The position numbers and the translations under genes were made by a program. Positions 34,625 to 44,100 of a DNA stretch of 64,000 nt are shown here, piece after piece. The notes under the pieces were generated by a model that made no database searches, was not told where the DNA came from, and was given only the letters and a program-made list of their open reading frames with translations. The stretch's first letter is position 1; every line of letters starts with the position of its first letter. This DNA is from Pyrinomonadaceae bacterium (lineage in GTDB: Bacteria; Acidobacteriota; Blastocatellia; Pyrinomonadales; Pyrinomonadaceae): the NCBI GenBank assembly GCA_028284415.1, contig JANQRU010000004.1, positions 620,001 to 684,000 of the forward strand, given 5' to 3'.

Positions 34625-34687
34625 TATCTTTCTCCTTTTTAGTTGATAAGACGGGGGTAAAAGAATATGTTCTCCTACATAAAAGCC

Positions 34688-34733
34688 TTTCACTTATAAC
34701 TGAAACATTGTGCAAAAATGTATCGTTTTTTTT
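34688..34733 (-). promoter_or_regulatory. Shared promoter motif, copy 3 (upstream of B1)
   Basis: CGATACATT (34717-34725, one base off consensus), 13 nt, TCAGTT (34698-34703), then ATAAGTGAAAGG. Confidence 0.72.
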
Positions 34734-34746
34734 CTAGATTTAAGTT

Positions 34747-34785
34747 AAAAAAGGCGACACTTCTCGCCGAAGAAGTATCGCAAAG
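34747..34785 (-). terminator. Terminator of A2 gene (A type)
   Basis: GCGACACTTCT (34754-34764) pairs with AGAAGTATCGC (34771-34781) with one mismatch. The T run is on the minus strand. Confidence 0.78.
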
Positions 34786-34800
34786 GAGTGTTTATGGGGA

Positions 34801-35721
34801 TTAAGAACAATAATTTTTATATGTACTTCTGAAATTCGGAACTGCTCGGGATGAATCTCTACCTTTTTCGATGTCAAAACCAAATATATCGCCTCTGGTA
34901 TTATTCTGAATTCTAATTTTCCAAGATCCCGAAAGTCGAGCATCCGCACTGGTTACATTATAACGGATATTCATTTTGGTTCTTCCAATAGGACTATGAT
35001 AGGAGTAAGCCGTTCTAGTTACTGCGGTTCTTCCGTTTGGTTTTATGAGTTTTACAGTCAATGGATCGTAAGTTAGAAGAGACATTGCCGAATACCACTT
35101 AGCTTTTACCAAAATTACGCCTTTTGATTTTCCAACACCATATAGATTACGAGTAAGTGTGTTTCCTTTTGAAACTTTTGCTGGTGTTCCCTGCATATTT
35201 AGATATTGGGTTTTGCTTGTACAAGGAGACGTGGAAGGCGTATATCGAAATACAGATCTGAAATTCGGAACTGCGGGGAGCACATCAGAACCTTTTTCTA
35301 CATCAAACCCCATAACCATAAATCCGCTATTATTGGTTATCTTAATATTCCACGGACCACTGCGTCTTGCTTCTGCTTGACTCACTGTGTAGTAGAGAAT
35401 ACATTTTGGATTTTTATTTGAATGGTAAGAATAACAGTTGCTCGTTCTCAAGATTCTGTTTCCGTGTCTTAAACGTACAGTTAATCTGGTAAAAATTGGA
35501 ATTGGATTTACTACGTGCCATTTTAATCTGAGTCTGATCTGTCCGGCTGTTCTTGTAGGAATTCGGTATAAACTCCGAGTTATCGTTTGACCTCTTGGAA
35601 TAGCTGCTGCCGAGCCTTGCATATCAATTCGTCTATCAATTGCAAATGCCGACACTGCAAACAACCCCAAAATCATTGTCATCACCAAAAATAAATTTTT
35701 CGCATTTGTTAATTTTTTCAT
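34801..35721 (-). CDS. Family A exported protein, copy A2
   Basis: This 306-residue two-repeat protein of family A has a signal peptide (LFLVMTMILGLFAVSAFA). Its first repeat (RIDMQGSAAAIPRGQTITR to MGFDVEKGSD) and second repeat (YLNMQGTPAKVSKGNTLTR to FGFDIEKGRD) align over their full length. The Cys sites NCYSYHSNKNPKC are kept. A 42-bp stretch near 35516-35557 is identical to one in A5 (near 40761-40802), pointing to recent duplication or gene conversion. The start is the ATG nine nucleotides from AAGGAG. The function is unknown. Confidence 0.7.
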   Translation of the reverse strand: MKKLTNAKNLFLVMTMILGLFAVSAFAIDRRIDMQGSAAAIPRGQTITRSLYRIPTRTAGQIRLRLKWHVVNPIPIFTRLTVRLRHGNRILRTSNCYSYHSNKNPKCILYYTVSQAEARRSGPWNIKITNNSGFMVMGFDVEKGSDVLPAVPNFRSVFRYTPSTSPCTSKTQYLNMQGTPAKVSKGNTLTRNLYGVGKSKGVILVKAKWYSAMSLLTYDPLTVKLIKPNGRTAVTRTAYSYHSPIGRTKMNIRYNVTSADARLSGSWKIRIQNNTRGDIFGFDIEKGRDSSRAVPNFRSTYKNYCS

Positions 35722-35801
35722 TTTCATTTTCTCCTTCAAATTAATTAATCGACATTTGATTTCGAGGAAATGTTTTATTCCCCTTAACTCTCAAAATCAC
35801 C

Positions 35802-35848
35802 TTTCATTCATAACTGCAAAAAATTTTGGAAATGTGTTGTTTTTTTTT
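35802..35848 (-). promoter_or_regulatory. Shared promoter motif, copy 4 (upstream of A2)
   Basis: CAACACATT (35831-35839), 13 nt, GCAGTT (35812-35817), then ATGAATGAAAGG. Each block has one mismatch from consensus, but the spacing is exact. Confidence 0.68.
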
Positions 35849-35854
35849 GAGTGA

Positions 35855-35895
35855 AATAAAAAGACGAGACTCAATAAATAAGTTAAGCCTCGTCC
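35855..35895 (-). terminator. Terminator of B2 gene (B type)
   Basis: GACGAG (35863-35868) pairs with CTCGTC (35889-35894). The loop has ACTCAATAAA as in B1. Confidence 0.72.
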
Positions 35896-35929
35896 TTTAT
35901 TTATTTCTTCTAATTTTTAACCAAGGAAA

Positions 35930-36727
35930 TTAACTGCACTTTGGAAAAAAACGAATTCGCGTCCTAACGTTTGAAACATTTCCATTTGGACTTCCAATAA
36001 CTTCTACTTTCCAATCACCTCCGATTTCACTTCTGCGAAGGTTGAACTCTATTTTGAAGTTTCCACTAGAAACATTCGGCTGAAGATAAGTGTATTTGTT
36101 ATTGCGTTTTAGCCGAAAACCTAATCTGCAACCACCAGGACTGAGAAAACAATTAGTTCCGCCTGCCCAATTGGCAGTCAATATAAGTCTACCAAGGCTT
36201 TTAGGTTCATGTTGTCGTGGTATATCACGAATAACAGTTCGTTTTTTTGAGACCGAAAATGACGACATGTTGTAAGAAGTCATCTTTAGTATTGGTGGGT
36301 AAAATGGATTAAAATTCGCCACACCCGGTTGAGGATTACTTGAAGAATAGTTTCTTATTCTGATTTTATATCGTCCTTTCTGATTACAATTAGAAACAAC
36401 ATATCTTAAATAAACATTTTTTCCGGCTGCGGATGTTGTTACATATTTAACCTGAACTTCTCTATTTTCTCGCATCAATACAACCCGATAACGAGAAGTT
36501 CCACCTGAACCGAAAAAACCTGCGACTGCTACTTTTACTGTAACTTTCAGTTCTCCTTTATTAGTAACCCAAAAAGATTTTGAATAAGCGTACTTTGTAC
36601 CTTTTGCAATATTGATTGATGGAAGTCTTACTGAATTTGCGTAAATCGAAACTGAACTTATAGTTCCCACTAAAGCGAAAAAAATAAAACACATCGTTAA
36701 TTTCAATAAATTATTTTTTAATCTCAT
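35930..36727 (-). CDS. Family B exported protein, copy B2
   Basis: This 265-residue family B protein has a signal peptide (LTMCFIFFALVGTISSVSIY). Family blocks: LPSINIAKGTKYAYSKSFWV, LKVTVKVAVAGFFGSGGTSR and YVTTSAAGKNVYLRYVVS, then a C-terminal half with Cys pairs NCFLSPGGC and a final PKCS. It follows A3 after 64 nt with no promoter motif and no terminator between, so A3-B2 form an operon. The function is unknown. Confidence 0.7.
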   Translation of the reverse strand: MRLKNNLLKLTMCFIFFALVGTISSVSIYANSVRLPSINIAKGTKYAYSKSFWVTNKGELKVTVKVAVAGFFGSGGTSRYRVVLMRENREVQVKYVTTSAAGKNVYLRYVVSNCNQKGRYKIRIRNYSSSNPQPGVANFNPFYPPILKMTSYNMSSFSVSKKRTVIRDIPRQHEPKSLGRLILTANWAGGTNCFLSPGGCRLGFRLKRNNKYTYLQPNVSSGNFKIEFNLRRSEIGGDWKVEVIGSPNGNVSNVRTRIRFFPKCS

Positions 36728-36791
36728 CTCATTTCTCCTTTGAATTCTCTTGAATATTGCTTTTCAAATTTGCTTAGAGTGACTTCTTTTT

Positions 36792-37754
36792 TTAGTAATG
36801 AGGTGAACATTTTGGTATGTATTCGCTTTTGAAAGATGGCACCAGCGGATTTAAATCCCTGCCTTTTTCAAGGTCAAAACCATTTATATTAAATCTGCTG
36901 TTATTTGTGATCTTTAACTGCCAATTTCCGCGAAGATTGGCATCGGCTCTGCTTACGTTGTAGGTAAAATCAAGACGTGGATATTTGCCTCTGGCTTGAT
37001 ATGAATAGTAAGAACCTGTTCGAGCAACCTGTCCATTTGGTTTAATAAGTTGAATTTTTAATTTGTTGAATGTTGGAATAACACTAGCAACGTGCCATTT
37101 TGCTCTTAACCTTAGTCGTCCTTCCTTAATAATATCTGTAGGTTTAAGATAAATTCGACGGGTTATTGTTCTTCCTTTATTGAGTGATAAAGTTCGTTCT
37201 TCCAAATCAATCCAATATTTTGCTCTACAACTAACTTTCACCTTAAAAGTGCTGTAAAAATTTGAGAGAAGCGGATTTCGATCATTCCCTTTGCGAATAT
37301 CAAATCCCTTGACGTCGTAATTGCTATTATTTGTTATGGTGAGTTTCCATTTGCCCGATCTTTTTGATTCAGTTCCACTAACATCAAATGCATAAACACA
37401 TCTCGGACTTTTTCCGGAAGCACTTAATGGATAACAATTCTTTGTATGCAGAATTCTGTTTCCATGTTTCAGTTGAATTTTTAAGCGGCTAATTCGATTA
37501 GGTATCAAAGTGTTGGTGTACCAATTCATTCTGAAGTTAAATCTTCCTATACCACCAACGTTTTTAATATTTCGAGTTACGCTTTTTCCCTTCTTAATAG
37601 AAATAGGCGTTCGTCCCTCCAAACTCAATGTATTTCCTTGAACAAAATTAGCTGCCCCAAAGACAAATACCACTAATGCAATAAAAAAGACCTTTGTTGC
37701 TGTAGTCTTTTGGGTTTCAAAACTTGTCGATATTTTGCTTAATTCTACGTTCAT
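36792..37754 (-). CDS. Family A exported protein, copy A3
   Basis: This 320-residue family A protein has a hydrophobic export signal (KVFFIALVVFVFGAANFVQG) and two repeats. Repeat 1 includes SLEGRTPISIKKGKSVTRNI and NSNYDVKGFDIRKGND; repeat 2 includes DLEERTLSLNKGRTITRRIY and FNINGFDLEKGRD. The Cys site NCYPLSASGKSPRC is kept. It is the most diverged A copy. It is first in an operon with B2, with the shared motif about 85 nt upstream of the start. The function is unknown. Confidence 0.7.
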   Translation of the reverse strand: MNVELSKISTSFETQKTTATKVFFIALVVFVFGAANFVQGNTLSLEGRTPISIKKGKSVTRNIKNVGGIGRFNFRMNWYTNTLIPNRISRLKIQLKHGNRILHTKNCYPLSASGKSPRCVYAFDVSGTESKRSGKWKLTITNNSNYDVKGFDIRKGNDRNPLLSNFYSTFKVKVSCRAKYWIDLEERTLSLNKGRTITRRIYLKPTDIIKEGRLRLRAKWHVASVIPTFNKLKIQLIKPNGQVARTGSYYSYQARGKYPRLDFTYNVSRADANLRGNWQLKITNNSRFNINGFDLEKGRDLNPLVPSFKSEYIPKCSPHY

Positions 37755-37829
37755 TTTCTCTCTCCTTTAAATTCTTTTGCCACCTTAAGATTTAGGCACG
37801 CTTTTTTTTGAAAATTGCCAAAATCTTCC

Positions 37830-37874
37830 TTCATTATTAACTGTAACCAAATAAGAACATGTGTCGGTTTTTCT
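37830..37874 (-). promoter_or_regulatory. Shared promoter motif, copy 5 (upstream of A3-B2)
   Basis: CGACACATG (37858-37866), 13 nt, ACAGTT (37839-37844), then AATAATGAAGG. Confidence 0.68.
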
Positions 37875-37879
37875 TTGAA

Positions 37880-37920
37880 AAAATGAAGAGCGAGACTTAA
37901 TTTCTAGGTCTCGCTCTTCA
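37880..37920 (-). terminator. Terminator of B3 gene (B type)
   Basis: A 12-bp perfect stem: GAAGAGCGAGAC (37885-37896) with GTCTCGCTCTTC (37908-37919). Confidence 0.8.
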
Positions 37921-37949
37921 TTTGCTATTTTGTTTTCTTACTTTGAAAT

Positions 37950-38762
37950 TTATCTACAATCTGGAATGAAATAAAGTTTTGGAGTAACGTTTGAAGCACT
38001 TCCTATCGAACTTCCAATAACCTCTAATTTCCAATCACTACCTACTCTATTTGCGGGGACATTGTAAATAATTCTCATTCTCTGATTAGAAGGATAAAGT
38101 GAGGTTATTGGATACCCGCTTTTGTAAGCAACAGTTTGGTTATTACTTTTCAGTCTAAATATTAATTTACATTTTGTAGGAGAAAGATAACAATCACTAC
38201 TCCAATTCCCGGTTATTTCTAATCTACCTGTGCCTTTGGGTTCACGGTGATTATATATATCGCGTGTAACCCTATGCCCTTGAGGAACTGCAAACCCCGG
38301 CATAGTATAGTTTATTATTTGCTTAATTGGTCGATTAAATGGTCTAAAGCTCGCAGCCCCGGGCTGCGGATTCTGGGAAGAATAGTTCCTTATCCTAATT
38401 TGATATTTGCCTGTTCTGCTGCAACTGGAAATAGGATATCTCAAATAGACATTTTTTCCTGATGTAGATGTCGTTACATATTTAACGTCAACCTCGCTTT
38501 TTTCTCGCATTAAAGCTACTCGGTATCGCGAACTGCCTCCCGAACCAAAGAAACCTTTTACCGCAACTCTCACAGTAATTTTTAGTTCCCCTTTACCAGT
38601 AACATAAAAAGGTTTTGAGTAGGCATAAGTTGAGCCTTTTTTGATATTAATGGATGGAAGTCTTGTGTTGCTACCATATATCGAAACCGAACTTAATACT
38701 CCAAACAAAACAAATAAAGTAAAACTAAAACCTAATTTCAAAAACATCTTTTCCATTCTCAT
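37950..38762 (-). CDS. Family B exported protein, copy B3
   Basis: This 270-residue family B protein is close to B2 in its first half (LPSINIKKGSTYAYSKPF, AVKGFFGSGGSSRYRVALM, RNYSSQNPQPGAASFRPF). It has a signal peptide (LGFSFTLFVLFGVLSSVSIY) and C-terminal Cys sites (DCYLSPTKCKL). ATG codons occur at residues 1 and 3, so the exact start is uncertain by two residues. It has its own promoter motif and terminator. The function is unknown. Confidence 0.7.
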   Translation of the reverse strand: MRMEKMFLKLGFSFTLFVLFGVLSSVSIYGSNTRLPSINIKKGSTYAYSKPFYVTGKGELKITVRVAVKGFFGSGGSSRYRVALMREKSEVDVKYVTTSTSGKNVYLRYPISSCSRTGKYQIRIRNYSSQNPQPGAASFRPFNRPIKQIINYTMPGFAVPQGHRVTRDIYNHREPKGTGRLEITGNWSSDCYLSPTKCKLIFRLKSNNQTVAYKSGYPITSLYPSNQRMRIIYNVPANRVGSDWKLEVIGSSIGSASNVTPKLYFIPDCR

Positions 38763-38827
38763 TTCCTTTTCTCCTTTTTAATTTAAAAGCGGGACACAAA
38801 AGGATATTTCCTTCTACATAATTGCTT

Positions 38828-38872
38828 CTCATTTTTAACTGAATAGAATTTTAGAAATGTGTCGTTTTTTTT
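38828..38872 (-). promoter_or_regulatory. Shared promoter motif, copy 6 (upstream of B3)
   Basis: CGACACATT (38856-38864), 13 nt, TCAGTT (38837-38842), then AAAAATGAGAAG; an A-run precedes the first block. Confidence 0.75.
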
Positions 38873-38899
38873 ATAAAAATCTTTTTTTGCGTTTTCAAG

Positions 38900-38935
38900 A
38901 AAAAAGCAATACTTTCCCTTTAAAAAGTATTGCTG
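38900..38935 (-). terminator. Terminator of A4 gene
   Basis: AGCAATACTTT (38905-38915) pairs perfectly with AAAGTATTGCT (38924-38934); the T run is on the minus strand. Confidence 0.78.
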
Positions 38936-38962
38936 AAGATTTATAAAGTTTATGTCCAAAAA

Positions 38963-39916
38963 TCAGTTATTAGGACACGTAGTTTGATAGTAACTATTAA
39001 ATCCCGGAATCAGCGGATTAATATCCGAGCCTTTTCTCAAGTCAAAACCAACTACATCATAACCACTATTATTTGTAACCTTTATTTTCCACTTGCCCGT
39101 AGAGGAAGCTAATGCGGGTGAAACTGGAAACTCCTTATTTCTAAGTTTTGGATTGTATGCATTAGTGGAATGAATTGAATAATAATTAGCCGCCTTCATT
39201 TTTTTTCCGTCGGGTTTGATTATTTGTATTTTTAGCTTTACATATGGCATCAAGGGATGATTTGCGTGCCATTTTCCAGTTAGGTTTATATAACCGGCAA
39301 ACTTATCAATATTTTTAATTTCTCTTATTCTTGATGCCCTGTCGGGAATGTTCAATTTTCCGCCGCTGAGCACGATATTTTTTCTCACGTTTACACAAGT
39401 GTCTGCCGTCGTTCGATAAACTGACCGAAAATTCTGCACGGACGTATCATTTCCCTTTTCGATATCAAACCCTGTTACGGCAAAACCAAAATTATTTATT
39501 ACCTTCAAATACCATAAATCAACGCTTGAATTTCGATATCTGGTTGCTTCGCTTTGGCTAACCGTGAGGTTGATGATGCATCTAGGGCTTTTTCCGTTTG
39601 CGTGGTAGGAATAACAATTTTTGGTTCGAAGCGTTCTGTTTTCTCCATGTCTGAGTTGAATTTGGAGTTTATTGAATAAAGGAGTCGAGCTTTGAACGTG
39701 CCATTTTATCTTCAATCTAATTTGCCCGGGTTTGTTTCTCGGTATCCCTGAAATTCTAAAGTTTTTTGATTTTCCAGCAGAGATTTTTCTTGAATACTGC
39801 GGATTCGATAAATATATTCTAGTATCTGTCGCAAACACCTTATCGGAAATTCCTGCAAATACTAAAAGGAAAAAAACTACTTGAATCACAACAAAATATA
39901 TTTTCGACTTAAACAT
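38963..39916 (-). CDS. Family A exported protein, copy A4 (no shared promoter motif)
   Basis: This 317-residue two-repeat family A protein has a signal peptide (FVVIQVVFFLLVFAGISDKV). It has the family blocks (KPGQIRLKIKWHVQ, NCYSYHANGKSPRC, GFDIEKGND and GFDLRKGSD), but both repeats have local insertions compared with the other copies. It is the only single-gene unit lacking the CGACACATT-N13-TCAGTT motif upstream: the segment 39940-39990 has AAACTGAAAAATGTATAG, where the two halves are too close. It may be read from a different promoter or be transcriptionally degenerate. The function is unknown. Confidence 0.68.
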   Translation of the reverse strand: MFKSKIYFVVIQVVFFLLVFAGISDKVFATDTRIYLSNPQYSRKISAGKSKNFRISGIPRNKPGQIRLKIKWHVQSSTPLFNKLQIQLRHGENRTLRTKNCYSYHANGKSPRCIINLTVSQSEATRYRNSSVDLWYLKVINNFGFAVTGFDIEKGNDTSVQNFRSVYRTTADTCVNVRKNIVLSGGKLNIPDRASRIREIKNIDKFAGYINLTGKWHANHPLMPYVKLKIQIIKPDGKKMKAANYYSIHSTNAYNPKLRNKEFPVSPALASSTGKWKIKVTNNSGYDVVGFDLRKGSDINPLIPGFNSYYQTTCPNN

Positions 39917-39990
39917 ATTCGCCCCCAGTTTATTGGTAAAAGATTAAAACTGAAAAATGTATAGCTTCTAGCTTTCTCGAAGCTCTTGTT

Positions 39991-40032
39991 AAAAAATAAA
40001 AAGGCGACACTTTGTGCTAAAAAGTGCCGCCT
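39991..40032 (-). terminator. Terminator of A5 gene (A type)
   Basis: GGCGACACTTT (40003-40013) pairs with AAAGTGCCGCC (40021-40031) with one mismatch; A-rich sequence on the plus strand gives T run on the minus. Confidence 0.78.
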
Positions 40033-40048
40033 AGGATTCTCAAATTAA

Positions 40049-40987
40049 TTAAGAACAGGAATTTCGATATGTGCTTTTGAAGTTTGGTACTAGTGGTATT
40101 GGGTCATTTCCTTTTTCAACATCAAACCCCACAACCTCAAGTCCGCTATTGTTTGTGACTTCTAGTTTCCAGCGTCCCGTCATTTGTGCATCGGCATCTG
40201 TTACGTTGTATCGGATTACCATCTTCGGTCTTCCAATTTTGTTGTGGTATGAATAAGCTGTTTTCATTCTTGCCGTTTGTCCATTTGGTTTTTTCAGCTT
40301 AACTGTCAAGGAGTTGAAAAAAGGTACGGGATTGACTGCATGCCATTTAGCTCTTAGTAAGATAATACCTTTTGATTTGCCGATATTGTAAAGGTTACGC
40401 GTTACAGTATTTCCCTTTGGAACTGTTGCAGTTGAACCTTGCATATCAATTTTTTTAGTGGCTTCACTACAAGGTGGTGGAGCAGGTGTATATCGGAAAA
40501 CTGATATGAATCTTGGAACTAGAGGTAAAGCATCTGCACCTTTTTCGACATCAAACCCGATAACTTCCAATCCGCTGTTATTAGTTACTTGCACATTCCA
40601 GTTACCGCGTCTATTTGCCATTGCATGACCAACATTGTAATTGATAATACATTTCGGAGTTTTGTTTGAATGATATGAAAAACAGTTGCTTGTTCTTACG
40701 GTCGAATTTCCTTTTCTCAGACGCACGGTTAGTCTATTAAAAAAAGGTATCGGATTTACTGCGTGCCATTTTAATCTGAGTCTGATCTGTCCGGCTGTTC
40801 TTGCAGGAATTCTGTATAAATTACGGGTTACAGTATTTCCCTTTGGAACTGTTGCAGTCGAACCCTGCATATCAATTCTTACATCAACCGCATAGGCAGA
40901 TATTGCTAATATGCTCAAAATCATTGTTGTCATCAAAAGTGTTATTTTTGTTCTTTTCAAAGCTTGTTGGAATTTTTGTTTTGTCAT
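40049..40987 (-). CDS. Family A exported protein, copy A5
   Basis: This 312-residue family A protein is the clearest two-repeat copy. Repeat 1 and repeat 2 both begin with IDMQGSTATVPKGNTVTRNL and both end with NNSGLEVIGFDVEKG-like strands, so the internal duplication is recent or under strong constraint. It has a signal peptide (LLMTTMILSILAISAYA). The Cys site NCFSYHSNKTPKC is in repeat 1, and single Cys residues sit between the repeats and at the C-terminus. I start at MTKQKFQQ, past the GAGGAG site. The function is unknown. Confidence 0.72.
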   Translation of the reverse strand: MTKQKFQQALKRTKITLLMTTMILSILAISAYAVDVRIDMQGSTATVPKGNTVTRNLYRIPARTAGQIRLRLKWHAVNPIPFFNRLTVRLRKGNSTVRTSNCFSYHSNKTPKCIINYNVGHAMANRRGNWNVQVTNNSGLEVIGFDVEKGADALPLVPRFISVFRYTPAPPPCSEATKKIDMQGSTATVPKGNTVTRNLYNIGKSKGIILLRAKWHAVNPVPFFNSLTVKLKKPNGQTARMKTAYSYHNKIGRPKMVIRYNVTDADAQMTGRWKLEVTNNSGLEVVGFDVEKGNDPIPLVPNFKSTYRNSCS

Positions 40988-41064
40988 TTTTTTTCTCCTC
41001 ACAAATTATTTAATTAGCGTTCGAGTTTAGAATGTTTTGAATCTCACTAACGCTTGAAATTGCT

Positions 41065-41110
41065 TTTCACTTGTAAGTGAAGAAAAATGCAAAAATGTGT
41101 CGCAACAAAA
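41065..41110 (-). promoter_or_regulatory. Shared promoter motif, copy 7 (upstream of A5)
   Basis: CGACACATT (41094-41102), 13 nt, TCACTT (41075-41080), then ACAAGTGAAAAGC. It directly abuts the terminator of the CHAT gene upstream. Confidence 0.7.
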
Positions 41111-41155
41111 AAGCAAAAGAGATGTAAACTTAAAAATCTACATCTCTTTTGCTTG
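41105..41155 (-). terminator. Terminator of the CHAT-TPR gene
   Basis: A 16-bp perfect stem: AAGCAAAAGAGATGTA (41111-41126) with TACATCTCTTTTGCTT (41139-41154). Confidence 0.85.
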
Positions 41156-41173
41156 TCTTTTTTTAGATTTTGA

Positions 41174-44100
41174 TTATTTCCAATCCCCTTGGACGGTGAA
41201 TGCTGCCCAGTAATATGGGTGTTTCCAACGCTTATCTTTGATCATTTGAATCTGTGCTAAGCGAAGTGCTGCCGTTGGATTATGTCCGTCTTTAAGCATT
41301 GACTGATAGAATTTTTTCATCAGTTCTGCGGTCGCACGATCTTCTACCTTCCAGAGACTTGCAACCACTCTCTCTGCCCCTGCATACATAAATCCGCGAG
41401 TTAGACCGACCATCCCTTCACCGCGTACATCTTTTCCTAAAGCAGTGTCACAAGCACTTAAAACTACCAAGTCAGCATTTAATTTTAGGTTATAAATATC
41501 GTGAAGTCTTAAATAACCTTCTTGTTGCTTTCCATCTTTGCCTACTAAAGATAAGACAATTCCTGAGAGTCCGGGGTATTCGCTCATAACGATTCCGTGA
41601 GTTGCAAGATGTATTATTTTTGCTCGACTGAATTTCGGACTTTCGAATAATTGAACATTAGCATCAAAATCAAGTGCAACTAATTTATCATTTTTCGGAA
41701 TAAACTTGGATATGGCTTCAGCTTCCCGACGGCTAAAGCGTAGTCTTGATAAATCTGAACGAAATTTTGAACTAACCAATTTAGCTTGAACATTCATATT
41801 GTCCGACAAATTGGATTTTCCATTGGATTTAGCTTTTGCTAATTCTGTTTTTACTCTTACATCATCCTTGCTAAAAACAGGGTCAGCTATTATTGCTACC
41901 AAATCTGTCGATTTAGCAGATGCTTCATTTGAACTATCGCGCAGAAACGCTAATGTCGAAATAGAAGGTAAATTAATGACCTCATTGTTTTCAATCAAAA
42001 ATTTTCTCTTATTTGAGTCCTTCGAATTCTTAAGAATAAGAGCCGAGAAAGGAATGTAATGGAGAGCATCCTCGGAAACAATTACCAGACGCTTTCCCTT
42101 TAACTTTTCCATATCAAAAGGAAACAAAATTTTGCTGAGATTTTCATTTGCTTTGAAAAATTCTTTATCTGATTGTCCCAAACGCAACTCTCTACTTCGA
42201 TAATTTTCATCTTTTACGGTCTTACTTCTCGAATTCAATGAGTCAATAAAGTTTTTCGCAACATCAAATATCTTTCTATACTTAGGTAACTTATAACTTT
42301 TAACTGAATCTTTTGTAATTGCCCACAGATAGCTTCTCTCTTCCCCCATCGAGTATTGAAGTAAAACAGTGTTTTCATCTAAGATTTCTTGCTGTACTTT
42401 TTCTAAAGAAATTGGTTTAGGACGGATCAAGGTCGCATATTTTGGATTAGCGGACTTAATTTGAGTTTTTACTTGTTCATATTCGACAAGTAATTCTTTA
42501 ACTTCTTGCTCAACCGCTTTAACTCTTTCAGCCTTTGCTTTTCTTCTTGTAAGACTAACTCGTTGACGCTCCCTTGCATTTATTCTTCCTCTAAGGAGCT
42601 TTTCTTTATCTAATAATTCTTTGCTAATTCCCTGTTGAAGGTTTGTTCTGGATTCCGCAAGAGTTTCTAATAAACTTCTTGCCCTAGCCTGTTCACTTAC
42701 TTCAAATACTTTTTTGATATTTTCAGCAGATACTTCACCTTTTCCAGCATTCATTAATAAATCTATATAAAAATCATAGATGTCCTGACTCAAAGCAAAA
42801 TACGAAGATCGTAAGTTCTGATTCAATATTACGGCACGTAAAGACTCTACTGTTTCTATCGCTTCTTCAATAGCTTTTCGGGCATTTTCAATATCTCCGA
42901 CGTCTCTTTTTATCTTAGCTATTCCTAACAAGTTTTTTGCTATTTCGCCTGAATTTCGCAACTCCTTTCTAATTTGTAAAGCTTTTTCATAGCTACTTAA
43001 TGCTTTTTCTTTTTCATTTGATAAATACAATGTGCCGGCTAAATTATAGAGAGTATTTGCTATACCTTCCTTATTGCCTAAAGATTCAAGAATATTCAAA
43101 GATTGATTCATATAATCTACAGCTTTTGAATAATCACCTTTCTTTTCATAAACAACTCCGACATTGTTCAAAATCCACCCCTCATTCTGGCGGTCTTTCA
43201 AACTTCGACTAATTTCAAGTGCTTTTAGTAGTTTGTTCAATGCTTCGTCCGGTTTGCCGATATTTAGTAGAGAAATACCGAGGTTCTTCAAACTTGAGGC
43301 ATAGTTTCGCTTATCTCCTATTTTCTGGGAAATATCAGTGGCTTGTTTATAATAATCCTGTGCTTTTGTGTAGTCGCCCAGAGCATTGTAAAAAACACCT
43401 ATATTGTTGAGTGTTACAGCTTCTCTTTGCTTATTTCCGCTTTCTCTAAAAATAGATAAGGCATTATTAAAATGCTTCATTGCTTCATCTATCTTAAACA
43501 TATCTGAGTAAGCGACTGATAAATTGATATTTATATCTGCTTCACCTTCTTTATGATTTAGAGCTTTAGCTATTTTTAGAGCTTTCGTGTAGCTTTCCAG
43601 AGCTTTATCTTGATAACCATACAAACGACTGATTAAACCTATATTATTTAACAAAGAAACTTGTGGTTTTAGTTTTCCCGATCTCTCAAAAACTGCTGCG
43701 GCTTTCTCAAAATTCTCTAGCGAATTTGGTATTTTCCCCTGTCTAAAATAGATAACTCCCAGCTCATTTAGAACCATTGCTTCTTTTTCTTCATCATTCG
43801 CAGCTTTTGCAATTTTTTGAGCTTCATTTATAGAAGATATCGCTTCAGGATATTTTCCTAATCCCCGAAAGGACTGAGACATATTCAACAAAGCAAATAT
43901 TTCTCCCTGTGAGTTATTAATTTGGTGGTTGAGCTCAGCTGATTTCTGAAAGTATGGTATGGATTTTTCAAATTGGCTAAGACGCTTGTAAATATGCCCG
44001 ATATTATTATTTGCGTCGGCTTCGTGCTTTTGCATCTCAAGTTTATTAAAGACAGGTATTAGTTCTTCATATTTTTTTATCGCCTGCTTCATTGACTCAG

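Noticed and set aside
34753..34760. GGCGACAC in A-type terminators as a further promoter block
   Set aside because: It is on the opposite strand to the motif and has no TCAGTT partner at 13 nt; it is part of the stem.
32551..40032. The recurring hairpins between A/B genes as a CRISPR array or mobile repeat
   Set aside because: They differ in sequence, have stem-loop plus T-run form and lie just past each gene; they are terminators.
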